Positions 1 through 7,570 of a stretch of DNA of 12,869 nucleotides are shown one piece after another. Source of the stretch: Clostridiales bacterium (GTDB lineage Bacteria; Bacillota; Clostridia; Oscillospirales; QAMX01); assembly GCA_012514045.1 (NCBI GenBank), contig JAAZBA010000350.1:1-12869 (forward strand), written 5' to 3'. The position numbers and the translations under genes were made by a program. Every line of letters begins with the position of its first letter. Positions within the stretch are counted from its first letter, which is position 1. Below the pieces are notes generated by a model. That model was given only the letters and a program-made list of their open reading frames with translations. It did no database searches and had not been told where the DNA came from.

Positions 1-273
1 GGTATCGCCCCGACTATTATCATTCTGCTTATCATGAGCGCAGGTAATCTGATGAATGTCAGCTATGAAAAAGTACTGCTGATGCAAAACAGCACAAACA
101 CGGAATACTCGGAGGTAATAGCCACCTTGGTGTATAAACAAGGACTTACAGCGTCTTTTCCAAACTACTCCTACAGTTCAGCAATCGGACTCTTCAACTC
201 CATTATCAATTTTGTGCTGGTTATAATTGTAAACGAGGTAGCTAAGAGAACAACAGAATCAAGTCTTTGGTAA
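1..273 (+). CDS. LplB-type ABC sugar-importer permease, 3' end only
   Basis: This is the C-terminal 90 residues of an inner permease subunit of a CUT1-type ABC importer; the 5' part lies outside the window and frame 1 is open from the first base. It aligns with the complete permease at 5508-6470 from that protein's residue 233: GIAPT here matches GILPT there. The visible part therefore starts at the end of the cytoplasmic EAA loop that contacts the ATPase. After it come a hydrophobic segment, the family-typical stretch around VLLMQ, a YSYSSAIGLFNS segment leading into the last membrane helix, and a terminal SLW, which is common in LplB proteins. A 48-base gap separates it from the next permease, so the two are surely co-transcribed. 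The substrate cannot be told. Confidence 0.9.
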   Translation, partial: GIAPTIIILLIMSAGNLMNVSYEKVLLMQNSTNTEYSEVIATLVYKQGLTASFPNYSYSSAIGLFNSIINFVLVIIVNEVAKRTTESSLW

Positions 274-321
274 GAGTTTGATTTCACCGTTTGCAGGTTT
301 AATGATAAGGAGGATTTCAGG

Positions 322-1215
322 ATGAAAGTAGCCAAAAGCGATCGAGTCTTTTTTACTATTAATTATATATTTCTGTCGTTCATTTTGCTGATTGTGCTTT
401 ATCCGTTGATCTACATTGTCAGCTGTTCATTTTCAAACCCTCAGGCAGTAGTCGCAGGCCGCGTCTGGCTTTTTCCGGTGCAGCCATCGCTTGCCGGATA
501 CAAGACAATCTTTGAAAACTCATCTGTCATGACCGGTTACCGCAATACTATTATTTATACCGTTGCGGGAACAACACTTGCGTTGCTCATGACCATATTG
601 GCGGCGTATCCTCTTTCCCGTAAAGATTTCGCTCTTGGAAATGTACTGATGGTTATTTTTACTTTCACAATGTATTTCGGTGGCGGCCTGATACCGACCT
701 ATATTCTTGTAACAAATCTGCACCTTTCAAATACCAGAGCGGTCATGATAATCTTAGGATCACTGTCAGTGTACAATGTTATAGTAATGCGCACTTTTTT
801 CAGAACCAATATCCCGCAGGAACTCTTGGAAGCCGCTCAGGTAGACGGTTATGGCGACTATCGATTCCTGTGGACCATTGTGCTGCCGCTTTCCAAAGCT
901 GTTATAGCTGTAATTACTCTGTTCTACGCTGTAGGATATTGGAACTCCTGGTTCAACGCCTTGATTTATATTTCAGACCGCTCAAAGTATCCTCTGCAGA
1001 TCGTTCTCAGAGAGATTCTTATCCTTAATAAAGTCGATGCCGAAATGTTGGCCAGCGGACAGATGACCACTGAGGACATAGCAATCAAACAGAATATGTA
1101 TGAATTGCTTAAATTCTCTTTGATTATTGTCGCTTCCCTTCCCGTTCTGTGTGTTTATCCATTTATTCAGCGATACTTTATTAAAGGCGTCATGATTGGC
1201 GCTATTAAAGGATGA
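322..1215 (+). CDS. LplC/YtcP-type carbohydrate ABC transporter permease
   Basis: This 297-residue protein is the second permease subunit of the importer and would pair with the product of the upstream gene in the cytoplasmic membrane. Hydrophobic segments lie near residues 13-35, 76-96, 107-130, 138-156, 190-210 and 263-285, giving the six helices expected of the family. The EAA loop that docks onto the ATPase is at 170-190 (E170, A171, A172, D175, G176, ending LPLS). The C-terminal pattern of an aromatic followed by KG and GAIKG is typical of LplC/YtcP proteins. The start is set by AAGGAGG at 307-313, 8 bases before ATG. The gene lies between an LplB-type permease and an LplA-type lipoprotein. 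No ATPase gene is present, so an MsmX-like ATPase encoded elsewhere is likely. Substrate unknown; an oligosaccharide is a family-based inference. Confidence 0.93.
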   Translation: MKVAKSDRVFFTINYIFLSFILLIVLYPLIYIVSCSFSNPQAVVAGRVWLFPVQPSLAGYKTIFENSSVMTGYRNTIIYTVAGTTLALLMTILAAYPLSRKDFALGNVLMVIFTFTMYFGGGLIPTYILVTNLHLSNTRAVMIILGSLSVYNVIVMRTFFRTNIPQELLEAAQVDGYGDYRFLWTIVLPLSKAVIAVITLFYAVGYWNSWFNALIYISDRSKYPLQIVLREILILNKVDAEMLASGQMTTEDIAIKQNMYELLKFSLIIVASLPVLCVYPFIQRYFIKGVMIGAIKG

Positions 1216-1224
1216 TTTTAACGG

Positions 1225-1260
1225 GGAACCGTTGAAATAAATAATTTTTTAGGAGGTTCC
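1225..1260 (+). promoter_or_regulatory. Inverted repeat overlapping the binding-protein RBS
   Basis: GGAACC at 1225-1230 is perfectly complementary to GGTTCC at 1255-1260. The right arm overlaps the last two bases of the AGGAGG at 1251-1256. The 24-base AT-rich loop makes the stem weak, so it may be chance; if it forms, it would partly mask the ribosome binding site. Confidence 0.3.
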
Positions 1261-1265
1261 ATTCA

Positions 1266-2987
1266 ATGAAAAAAATCCTTTGTGTACTGCTTGTGGCAGT
1301 AATGCTTCTGTCCGTGGTTGTCGGATGTACACCAAGCAAAACTAAGACAGAAGATACTGCTGCGTCCACCACCACAGACAGCACTCCGGCAAAAACCGAG
1401 ACAACTGATACGAAAGAATCCGAAAAGCCCAAGATGTCTGCCCCCGGCGATCTCCCAATTGTAGATGAGGTTGTTCAACTCAATGTTCTCACCGTTCCTT
1501 CCAGCTATGTAGAAAACTATGACACGAACTACGCTAACAAATGGCTGGAGGAGAAGACAAACGTTGATGTCATTTGGACGCTGGTTTCCCCTACAGACTC
1601 CTCAACCAAGATCAATCTGTTGCTGGCTGCCAACAACGAAAATGAAATGCCGGATGTTTTCTATACCGGTGTCGGTCGCGCAACCGCTGAAACCTATGGC
1701 GCACAGGGTGTATTGGTTCCGCTTGAAGGTTACATTAAAGACTATGGGGTAAACATGCAGCTGCTGTTTGAACGCCAACCCGCCCTGGAGAACCAGATGA
1801 AGGCTTTCGACGGCCACATATACTTCTTGAGCAGGTATTATGAAACCGTTCACGTTCGTGCTACTCAAAAACTCTGGATGGATATGAGTTGGCTTAAAAA
1901 TCTGGGTCTTGATGTTCCTGTAACGACTGATGACTTTTACAATGTACTAAAAGCGTTCAAAGAGCAGGACGCAAACGGTAACGGCGATCCAAATGATGAA
2001 ATCCCGTTTATTGCATACTCAGGTGGTTATAACGCCGCTAACTTTGGCTGCATCCTGAATGCCTTTACCTACTATCCCAATGGCTTTGCTGAATACGTCG
2101 AAGACGGTAAGATCATGGAGCCGTATATGCAAGAAGGCTTCAGGGACGGCCTGAAGTATCTGAAGCTTCTGTATGACGAGCAATTGCTTGACAACGAGTG
2201 CTTTAGTATGACAGCTGAGCAGGCTAAAGCGCTCGCTGCTGCTGAAAAAGGCAACCGTGTCGGCGCCGTCCAGGGCGGAACCGTCGGTATCTTCAACATG
2301 GCAGATCCTAATATATTCAACTTTGAGGTAATTGACCCCCTGACAGGTCCGGGCGGACTGAAGCAGACTCCGCTGGAAATCTTTAACCCAAATCCGTTCT
2401 TCATGATTACCTCCTATTGCGAGATCCCGGAAATTGCCTATCGTTGGGCAGACGCTCAGTTCTATGACAGCGCAGATGATATCAAGAACGGCGACTTCAC
2501 TTGGCTCAACTACTGGTATGGTGAGGAAGGCGTTGGTTGGGAGCCCGCTGCTGCCGATGGCAAGAGCTTTACAGGTGAAAAAGCATATTATAAGTGGCTT
2601 TTCAACTGGGGAGAAACCACCAATACACATATCTATGAAACCTTCCTGATCAACATGCCTGAATCGTGGAAGACATTGATGACTGCTGATATGGGCAGCG
2701 GATACAACCAGGAAAAGATTTTGTATGAATCCACAATTAATCACATGCTCCCCTATGCCGTAAATAAAACCATGCCGACACTGTCTCTGACAGAAGAAGA
2801 GGCTACGAGCATTGCGGACATCAAGACAACACTCGAAACATACATAAACGAGTGCATTGCCAAGTTTGTACGTGGAGAGATGGATCTTGACAAAGATTGG
2901 GATTCATTCCAGACTGAAGTTAAGAACATCGGTGTGGAACAGGTCATTTCAACTTATCAGACCGCCTACGACAGAACTTTCAAATAA
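1266..2987 (+). CDS. LplA-type extracellular solute-binding lipoprotein
   Basis: This 573-residue protein is the receptor of the first importer. It has a lipoprotein signal peptide (KK at residues 2-3, hydrophobic 4-20, VVGC with the lipidated cysteine at 21), so it should be anchored to the outer face of the membrane. Residues 22-60 form a Ser/Thr/Lys-rich flexible linker. The bilobed binding domain follows, with the NEMPD stretch near 126-130 typical of the family and an EF-hand-like loop at 235-245 (D235, N237, N239, D241, E245) that probably binds calcium. The C-terminus, with WDSF and a final YQTAYDRTFK, also fits LplA/YtcQ proteins. AGGAGG at 1251-1256 lies 9 bases before ATG. The 50-base gap to the permease gene and the terminator at 3005-3039 make it the last gene of its operon. 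The substrate is not readable from sequence. Confidence 0.93.
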   Translation: MKKILCVLLVAVMLLSVVVGCTPSKTKTEDTAASTTTDSTPAKTETTDTKESEKPKMSAPGDLPIVDEVVQLNVLTVPSSYVENYDTNYANKWLEEKTNVDVIWTLVSPTDSSTKINLLLAANNENEMPDVFYTGVGRATAETYGAQGVLVPLEGYIKDYGVNMQLLFERQPALENQMKAFDGHIYFLSRYYETVHVRATQKLWMDMSWLKNLGLDVPVTTDDFYNVLKAFKEQDANGNGDPNDEIPFIAYSGGYNAANFGCILNAFTYYPNGFAEYVEDGKIMEPYMQEGFRDGLKYLKLLYDEQLLDNECFSMTAEQAKALAAAEKGNRVGAVQGGTVGIFNMADPNIFNFEVIDPLTGPGGLKQTPLEIFNPNPFFMITSYCEIPEIAYRWADAQFYDSADDIKNGDFTWLNYWYGEEGVGWEPAAADGKSFTGEKAYYKWLFNWGETTNTHIYETFLINMPESWKTLMTADMGSGYNQEKILYESTINHMLPYAVNKTMPTLSLTEEEATSIADIKTTLETYINECIAKFVRGEMDLDKDWDSFQTEVKNIGVEQVISTYQTAYDRTFK

Positions 2988-3004
2988 TCGCATGTTTGTC
3001 TGAC

Positions 3005-3040
3005 AAAAAGGGGCATTGTGTTGTGCAATGCCCCTTTTTA
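3005..3040 (+). terminator. Rho-independent terminator of the first importer operon
   Basis: A perfect 14-bp stem is seen: left arm 3005-3018, loop 3019-3025, right arm 3026-3039. The right arm ends in CCCC followed by a run of T. It starts 17 bases after the binding-protein stop codon. The mirrored A run means it could also stop transcription from the opposite strand. Confidence 0.93.
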
Positions 3041-3113
3041 ATCTTAATATCATTCTGAAAAGAGAGAAGTCTATAAACAACGCAGAAAACATCACACACT
3101 TAAACCGCCGCAC

Positions 3114-3142
3114 TTGACGTAAAGTTGAAAGTATCGTATAAT
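3114..3142 (+). promoter_or_regulatory. Sigma-A promoter of rnpB
   Basis: TTGACG at 3114-3119 and TATAAT at 3137-3142 are separated by 17 bp. The expected transcription start about 7-9 bases downstream (3149-3151) coincides with the 5' end of the RNase P RNA. Confidence 0.9.
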
Positions 3143-3150
3143 ATATTTTT

Positions 3151-3515
3151 GTGAGCAGGCTGAGCGGCCGCGTTGCGTATATAGCCGAAAGACTGCGCGA
3201 TGAGGAAAGTCCGGGCTCCAGAGGGCAAGGATAACGGGTAACACCCGCCGAAGGCGACTTCAGGAAAAGTGCAACAGAGATATACCGCTGTCTTTAAGGC
3301 AGTAAGGGTGGAAAGGTGAGGTAAGAGCTCACCGATCTTCCGGGAGACCGGGGGATCCTGCAAACTCTATCCGGAGCAACACCGCTGTGAGGACGAGAGC
3401 GCAAGCTCTCGCGTCTGCCCGACGCAGCGCCTCCGAGGTGGCTTGAGACGTGTGGCAACACACGTCCCAGACAGATGGCCGCTGTTCACAGAACCCGGCT
3501 TACAGGCTTGCTCAC
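3151..3515 (+). ncRNA. rnpB: RNase P RNA (bacterial, type A-like)
   Basis: This is the catalytic RNA of ribonuclease P, which removes the 5' leader from precursor tRNAs. The diagnostic core is present: GAGGAAAGTCCGGGCTC near 3201 (5' half of P4) and ACAGAACCCGGCTTA near 3488 (3' half). The ends pair, with GTGAGCA at 3151 against TGCTCAC at 3515, closing P1. A P13/P14-like helix at 3334-3357 carries a GAGA tetraloop (3344-3347). A P18-like 8-bp stem at 3447-3466, just after the conserved CTTGAG, carries a GCAA tetraloop. Another hairpin (3394-3411) with a GCAA loop sits where P16/P17 is expected; if it forms, its loop would not be free for the usual P6 pairing. The conserved GGTAAGAGCTCACC stretch near P12 is also seen. 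About 365 nt is normal. The ends are set by P1 pairing, so they may be off by a few bases. Confidence 0.97.
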
Positions 3516-3537
3516 ATATTATAGTAAATACTAAAAT

Positions 3538-3576
3538 GCAGTCCGCGTATTTTCCGCGGACTGCGTTATCTTTTCT
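3538..3576. terminator. Bidirectional terminator between rnpB and aspA
   Basis: A perfect 10-bp GC-rich stem (3538-3547 with 3555-3564) has a 7-base T-rich loop. On the plus strand it is followed by GTTATCTTTTCT, and on the minus strand by ATTTTAG, so it can serve both convergent genes. Both T tracts are imperfect. It lies 23 bases after rnpB and 40 bases after the aspA stop codon. Confidence 0.8.
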
Positions 3577-3603
3577 ATATTCTACTTTATCTATTATCTA
3601 TAC

Positions 3604-4980
3604 TTAAACCATTCTCTTCGGGTCAAGAAGGGTTTCAATTTCCTCATCGGAGAAAATCTCCTTGCTCTTGAGCACTGCGCGGACAGATTCGCCTGTATTT
3701 ATGGCGGTTTTCGCAATTTCGGCAGAAAGATTGTAGCCAATAGCGGGGCAGATGGCGGTGATTACGCCTACAGAGCCTTCCACCAGTTCGCGGCAGCGCT
3801 CCTCGTCGGCTGTGATGCCTGACACACAGTTGTCGGTAAATGTCTTCAACGCGCCGGTGAAGGTTACAATAGACTCAAACAGCTTGTGGTAAAGCACGGG
3901 CTCAGCGTAGTTGAGCTCCAGCTGACCTGCCTCGGCTGCCATTGTAATAGCCATGTCATTTCCTATGATACCGAATGCGACTTGGCTCATAACCTCGGGG
4001 ATAACGGGATTAACCTTGCCTGGCATGATAGAGGAGCCGGCCTGCATTGCCGGGAGATTGATTTCCTGAAAGCCGCAGCGGGGACCGGAGGACATGAGAC
4101 GAAGGTCATTCGCCATCTTTGAGCAGGAAATTGCGCAGGTTTTGAGGGAAGCGGAAACATAAGCGAAGGAGTCAAGGTTCTGAGTACCGTCGACGAGATC
4201 TTCTGCCATAACTACGGGTATGCCGGTAATCTCCGCGAGCTTGGGAGCCAGGGCAAGAACATAGTCGTGGTTCGCGTTGAGCATCGTGCCGATGGCAGTA
4301 CCGCCGAGATTTATGGGGTACATTTCCTCCTTGGCGTGTTTGAGACGGGTGAGGTCCCGCTTAATAGCCTTTCTGTAGGCTCCGAACTCCGCTCCAAGAC
4401 GAATAGGTACCGCATCCTGCATCTGGGTTCTGCCCATCTTTATTACATCATGGAACTCAAGCTCCTTGTCAGCAAGTGTTTTTTCAAGTCTCTCAAGCTG
4501 AACAAGAGCCTTTCTAAGAAGCTTGACGGTTGTCAGCTTCGCAGCTGTGGGGATAACGTCATTTGTGGACTGAGCGCGGTTTACATGGTCGTTGGGATTG
4601 ACAATGCTGTAGTCACCCTTTTCGCCGCCGAGAATCTCAATGGCGCGGTTTGCTATAACCTCATTGGCGTTCATGTTGGCTGTTGTGCCGGCGCCGCCCT
4701 GTATCGGGTCGCAGATGAACTGATCGTGAAGCTTGCCTTCCAAAATCTCATCACATGCGCGACAGATGGCATCGGTCAGCTCTTCAGACAGCTCCCCAAC
4801 TTTACGATTGCATATGGCGCATGCTTTTTTGATTTCAGCCAGGGATTCAATGAATTCTGGGCGGAGAAGCAAGCCAGTAATCTGGAAATTTTCACATCCG
4901 CGAAGGGAGTGAATGCCGTAGTAAGCTTCCTTGGGGACTTTTTTCATGCCGATGGAATCAGATTCAATACGAAAACTCAT
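3604..4980 (-). CDS. aspA: Aspartate ammonia-lyase (aspartase)
   Basis: This 458-residue cytoplasmic enzyme should convert L-aspartate to fumarate and ammonia; family members act as homotetramers. Motifs of the aspartase/fumarase superfamily appear in order: TTANMNANE at 99-107, NPNDHVN at 128-134, QSTND at 137-141, GRTQMQDA at 183-190, and the flexible signature loop GSSIMPGKVNP at 315-325 with the likely catalytic Ser317. QSTND and GRTQ favour aspartase over fumarase C, which usually has QSSND and GRTH. The length is near the usual 460-480. The ATG is the first possible start, since TAA codons lie in frame just upstream. AGGGAGG (4994-5000) is 13 bases away, a rather long spacing. The gene is monocistronic, converges on rnpB, and has its own promoter upstream. 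It has no evident link to the importers and most likely serves aspartate catabolism or fumarate supply for anaerobic metabolism. Confidence 0.95.
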   Translation of the reverse strand: MSFRIESDSIGMKKVPKEAYYGIHSLRGCENFQITGLLLRPEFIESLAEIKKACAICNRKVGELSEELTDAICRACDEILEGKLHDQFICDPIQGGAGTTANMNANEVIANRAIEILGGEKGDYSIVNPNDHVNRAQSTNDVIPTAAKLTTVKLLRKALVQLERLEKTLADKELEFHDVIKMGRTQMQDAVPIRLGAEFGAYRKAIKRDLTRLKHAKEEMYPINLGGTAIGTMLNANHDYVLALAPKLAEITGIPVVMAEDLVDGTQNLDSFAYVSASLKTCAISCSKMANDLRLMSSGPRCGFQEINLPAMQAGSSIMPGKVNPVIPEVMSQVAFGIIGNDMAITMAAEAGQLELNYAEPVLYHKLFESIVTFTGALKTFTDNCVSGITADEERCRELVEGSVGVITAICPAIGYNLSAEIAKTAINTGESVRAVLKSKEIFSDEEIETLLDPKRMV

Positions 4981-5002
4981 AACTTTTTATTAACCTCCCT
5001 GA

Positions 5003-5022
5003 ATATTTTACCATATTTTACC
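5003..5022 (-). repeat. Two tandem 10-bp repeats in the aspA leader
   Basis: ATATTTTACC occurs twice without a gap (5003-5012 and 5013-5022, plus-strand reading), just upstream of the aspA ribosome binding site and downstream of its predicted promoter. It could be a protein-binding site or simple AT-rich slippage. Confidence 0.5.
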
Positions 5023-5050
5023 GCAATTAATTTCTTTACTGTATGAATTA

Positions 5051-5078
5051 ATTATAACATAGTGCCCAAATTATGCAA
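5051..5078 (-). promoter_or_regulatory. Probable aspA promoter
   Basis: On the minus strand a perfect TATAAT (5051-5056) lies 16 bp downstream of TTGCAT (5073-5078), a weak match to the -35 consensus. The leader to the aspA ATG would be about 60 bases. Confidence 0.6.
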
Positions 5079-5406
5079 TCTATATTTTGACGAATTAAGC
5101 AGGTTTTTTTATCTCATTTTAGGCATCATGCTAAATTTGCTCTTAAAAATGACTGAATACTGCAAATTTCAAGGTATTTTAGTGGTATTTTACATCGAAA
5201 ATAGGCCCTATTTCTCTCGACTTATTCGTTCATTTTGTCCGAGCTGGTGGTTTTTCTCTTTTTCAGTTTCGTCCGGAATATATTACGATTTGCATACTCT
5301 CCTCTGAAATACAACAAGCACATTCTGTTTATTGAGGTTTTTAAAAATGTGCAAGCCATTTTTGTAGGTTTATTTTATAGAATTATTACATAATTTGAAA
5401 TTAATC
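5079..5406. other. AT-rich intergenic region, no gene recognised
   Basis: This stretch between the aspA promoter and the second importer promoter has no convincing gene. An open frame of 81 codons exists (5062-5307, GTG start), but it has no ribosome binding site, overlaps the aspA promoter, and is low-complexity hydrophobic. The only structure noted is a 7-bp inverted repeat, GCACATT at 5318-5324 with AATGTGC at 5346-5352. It lies 55-90 bases upstream of the -35 box at 5407 and could be a regulator site. I see no convincing catabolite-response element. Confidence 0.5.
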
Positions 5407-5435
5407 TTGACAAACAGTCATTTTGCCTATATAAT
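5407..5435 (+). promoter_or_regulatory. Consensus sigma-A promoter of the second importer operon
   Basis: TTGACA at 5407-5412 and TATAAT at 5430-5435 are both perfect and 17 bp apart. The start near 5442 leaves a leader of about 65 bases. A small imperfect hairpin (about 5453-5472, TGCCCTT against AAGGCA) lies in this leader. A promoter this strong implies high expression or control by a repressor. Confidence 0.88.
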
Positions 5436-5493
5436 ATTTTTGTTGGGATAATTGTGCCCTTTTACAAGGCAAAACTATGCCGACAACTTCACT

Positions 5494-5510
5494 AAGGGGG
5501 TATTCAATTG
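5494..5510 (+). promoter_or_regulatory. Ribosome binding site that sets a TTG start
   Basis: AAGGGGG (5494-5500) ends 7 bases before TTG at 5508-5510. The first in-frame ATG, nine codons later at 5535, has no comparable site upstream, so TTG is the likely start. Confidence 0.8.
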
Positions 5511-6470
5511 GCAAAGCAAAAAAGCGGTATCTCAATGGTCCGCGACTCGAGCAGGAAGCTGACTCCTCTTCAACATTTCTGGAGAGATAAGTGGCTTCTT
5601 CTCCTGCTTTTACCGACGATAGTCGCGCTGATTCTCTTCAACTACGTTCCTATGTATGGTCTGGCGATGGCATTCCAGAACTACAAAATAGGCAGCCCGA
5701 TTATAGCTTTCGACGGAAGCGTTGAGTGGGTCGGTTTGAAGCACTTCAAGGACTTCATCACGTCCATATTCTTCACAAGAGTATTCGGCAACACCCTGCG
5801 TCTCAGCTTTGAGAATATTCTCTTCGGTTTCTGGGTACCGATTCTCTTCGCTCTTCTCCTCAACGAGATCAAGACAAAGTGGTACAAGAAGATTACACAG
5901 ACATTTGTTTATCTGCCCTACTTTGTTTCCACAGTTATCGTTGTATCAATCCTTATGAACATGGTTTCCTCTGAGGGTGTTGTCAACCGTCTTATCATGT
6001 TCTTCGGCGGCAAATCGATTCCCTTCATGCAGAAGGCAGAGTATTTCGACTTTTTGTACATTGTATCCCAGATCTGGCAGACTTTCGGCTACAGTTCAAT
6101 TATCTATCTTGCCGGCATCGCCTCCATTGATCCGACTCTCTACGAAGCGGCCACAATAGACGGCGGCCACAGACTGCACATGATGTGGCATATAACGATC
6201 CCGGGCATTCTGCCAACAGCCATCACACTCCTTATTCTTGCCATCGGCGGCGTGCTTGGTTCAAATACCGATAAGATCCTTCTTATGTACTCCGCTCCAC
6301 TCTATTCCAAGGCGGACGTTATAGGTACATATGTTTACAGAATCGGTCTCGTCAATGCCAAATACAGCTACACCGCTGCTGTCGGTCTTTTCTCCAACGT
6401 TGTCAGCTTCATTCTCGTATTCGGAGCCAATATGCTCTCGAGAAAATTCACCGACTACAGTCTTTGGTAA
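5508..6470 (+). CDS. LplB-type ABC sugar-importer permease
   Basis: This 320-residue permease is the first gene of the second importer operon. A basic N-terminus (1-29) leads into six predicted membrane helices, near 29-45, 95-118, 131-152, 182-204, 236-252 and 290-309. The family-typical VPMYGLAMAFQNYK segment is at 47-60. The EAA loop is at 213-233 (E213, A214, A215, D218, G219, ending IPG), and the protein ends in YSLW. It is a paralog of the truncated permease at the window's left edge. The start is TTG, with AAGGGGG 7 bases upstream and a consensus promoter at 5407-5435. The stop is only 17 bases before the next permease, so the two are translated from one transcript and probably form a heterodimer. 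Substrate unknown; oligosaccharide import is inferred from the family. Confidence 0.94.
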   Translation: MAKQKSGISMVRDSSRKLTPLQHFWRDKWLLLLLLPTIVALILFNYVPMYGLAMAFQNYKIGSPIIAFDGSVEWVGLKHFKDFITSIFFTRVFGNTLRLSFENILFGFWVPILFALLLNEIKTKWYKKITQTFVYLPYFVSTVIVVSILMNMVSSEGVVNRLIMFFGGKSIPFMQKAEYFDFLYIVSQIWQTFGYSSIIYLAGIASIDPTLYEAATIDGGHRLHMMWHITIPGILPTAITLLILAIGGVLGSNTDKILLMYSAPLYSKADVIGTYVYRIGLVNAKYSYTAAVGLFSNVVSFILVFGANMLSRKFTDYSLW

Positions 6471-6487
6471 GGAAGGAGGAAGCATAA

Positions 6488-7429
6488 ATGGCTAAACTGT
6501 TAGAAAGAGATCTTATCCCAAAACAGAACCGTATTAAACAGGGTTCGACACTTGTTACCGCCGCTATCTATTTGTTTGTCGGTATCACCGCTTTAATCAC
6601 GCTTTACCCGTTCATTCTTATATTTTCGAACTCAATTTCCAATCCTATCGAATGCGCCGCCAACTCCATATGGCTGCTGCCCAAAGGCTTCTCGCTAAAA
6701 GCTTACGCGCAGATTCTCAATAACGATACAATTGGGCGTACGTTCCTGAACTCCGTATTCTACACTGTGACAATCACGTTCCTGAGTGTTATGAACGCCG
6801 TATTCGCAGGTTATTCCCTTTCAGTCAGCGGGCTTTTCGGAAGAAAGTACATTGTTATCTTCATAATGATCCCGATGTTCTTCTCCGCCGGTCTTATCCC
6901 GACATTTATCACCATCTCCCGTTACGGCATGTTCAACACCCTGTGGGCTATTATTCTTCCGCAGATTGTCTCAGTCTGGAACATTATTCTCGCAAGAACA
7001 TACATCCATGGACTTCCCGGCGCGCTTAAGGAAGCCGCTATCATCGACGGCGCCAGCGACTTCGATGTTATATTCAGGATTGTTATTCCCCTCTCCAAAC
7101 CGATTATCGCCGTTCTTTCCCTATATACGGCTCTCGGTGTATGGAACCAGTGGTTTAACTTCCTTGTATACACACCCACGCTTGACGATTGGCATCCTCT
7201 ACAGATGTTCCTTGCCAAGATGCTCATCTGGGGCAATATGAACGCTGTTCTCAAGCTTGAAGGCAACGTCGACCCGGAGCTTATAAAGAACAAGCTTCTC
7301 TTTGCCGCCGTAAACTCCCAGCTCAAGTACGCGGTTATCATGGTTTCCTCCATTCCGATCATCATGGTTTATCCCTTTGTACAGAAGTACTTCATCCAGG
7401 GCGCCCTTCTCGGCTCCCTCAAGGAGTGA
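6488..7429 (+). CDS. LplC/YtcP-type carbohydrate ABC transporter permease
   Basis: This 313-residue protein is the partner permease of the preceding gene product. Hydrophobic segments lie near 23-47, 90-110, 121-142, 150-170, 199-218 and 279-297. The EAA loop is at 182-202 (E182, A183, A184, D187, G188, ending IPLS). The FSAGLIPTF stretch at 132-140 and the C-terminal QGALLGSLKE are typical of LplC/YtcP. AAGGAGGA at 6473-6480 lies 7 bases before ATG. It is clearly related to the permease at 322-1215, so the two operons are paralogous. After its stop there is a 141-base leader before the first binding-protein gene, much longer than the 17-base gap upstream, which suggests separate control of receptor expression. 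No ATPase gene follows. Confidence 0.94.
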   Translation: MAKLLERDLIPKQNRIKQGSTLVTAAIYLFVGITALITLYPFILIFSNSISNPIECAANSIWLLPKGFSLKAYAQILNNDTIGRTFLNSVFYTVTITFLSVMNAVFAGYSLSVSGLFGRKYIVIFIMIPMFFSAGLIPTFITISRYGMFNTLWAIILPQIVSVWNIILARTYIHGLPGALKEAAIIDGASDFDVIFRIVIPLSKPIIAVLSLYTALGVWNQWFNFLVYTPTLDDWHPLQMFLAKMLIWGNMNAVLKLEGNVDPELIKNKLLFAAVNSQLKYAVIMVSSIPIIMVYPFVQKYFIQGALLGSLKE

Positions 7430-7436
7430 TTCACCC

Positions 7437-7570
7437 TATCCCTTCGCTATGATTATTCTCAAAGAGACGAACCCCATGTCAATAAAAGGCACGGGACTAA
7501 TTCCCTCAGCCGAGAGTTTTTATAGAACCCAAAATGCGGCAAAAGCCGTAAATTTAATAGGAGGTGCACA
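7437..7570 (+). repeat. Leader of first duplicated binding-protein gene (copy 1)
   Basis: This 134-base leader is repeated at 9470-9603 with scattered substitutions and two compensating 1-base indels. The part at 7511-7558 is identical in both copies for 48 bases and contains a small hairpin (7535-7550: TGCGGC, AAAA loop, GCCGTA). The ribosome binding site AGGAGG (7559-7564) follows, 6 bases before ATG. The hairpin is too short and has too little T tract to be a clear terminator. It may protect or expose a processed 5' end, raising receptor mRNA over permease mRNA; that role is inference. Confidence 0.8.

Noticed and set aside
2019..2744. Minus-strand open frame of 241 codons
   Set aside because: It lies wholly inside the clear receptor gene at 1266-2987, has no ribosome binding site and no recognisable motif; the length reflects codon bias of the real gene.
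3100..3363. Minus-strand open frame of 87 codons
   Set aside because: It covers the rnpB promoter and the 5' half of the RNase P RNA and has no gene-like features.
4267..5046. Plus-strand open frame of 259 codons opposite aspA
   Set aside because: It is antisense to nearly all of the aspA N-terminal half, where the aspartase motifs are unmistakable, and it runs into the aspA leader.
5062..5307. Plus-strand open frame of 81 codons starting GTG
   Set aside because: No ribosome binding site, low-complexity hydrophobic product, and it overlaps the aspA promoter.
5079..5406. Catabolite-response element or riboswitch upstream of the second importer operon
   Set aside because: I found no convincing match to the cre consensus and no riboswitch core; only a weak 7-bp inverted repeat at 5318-5352.
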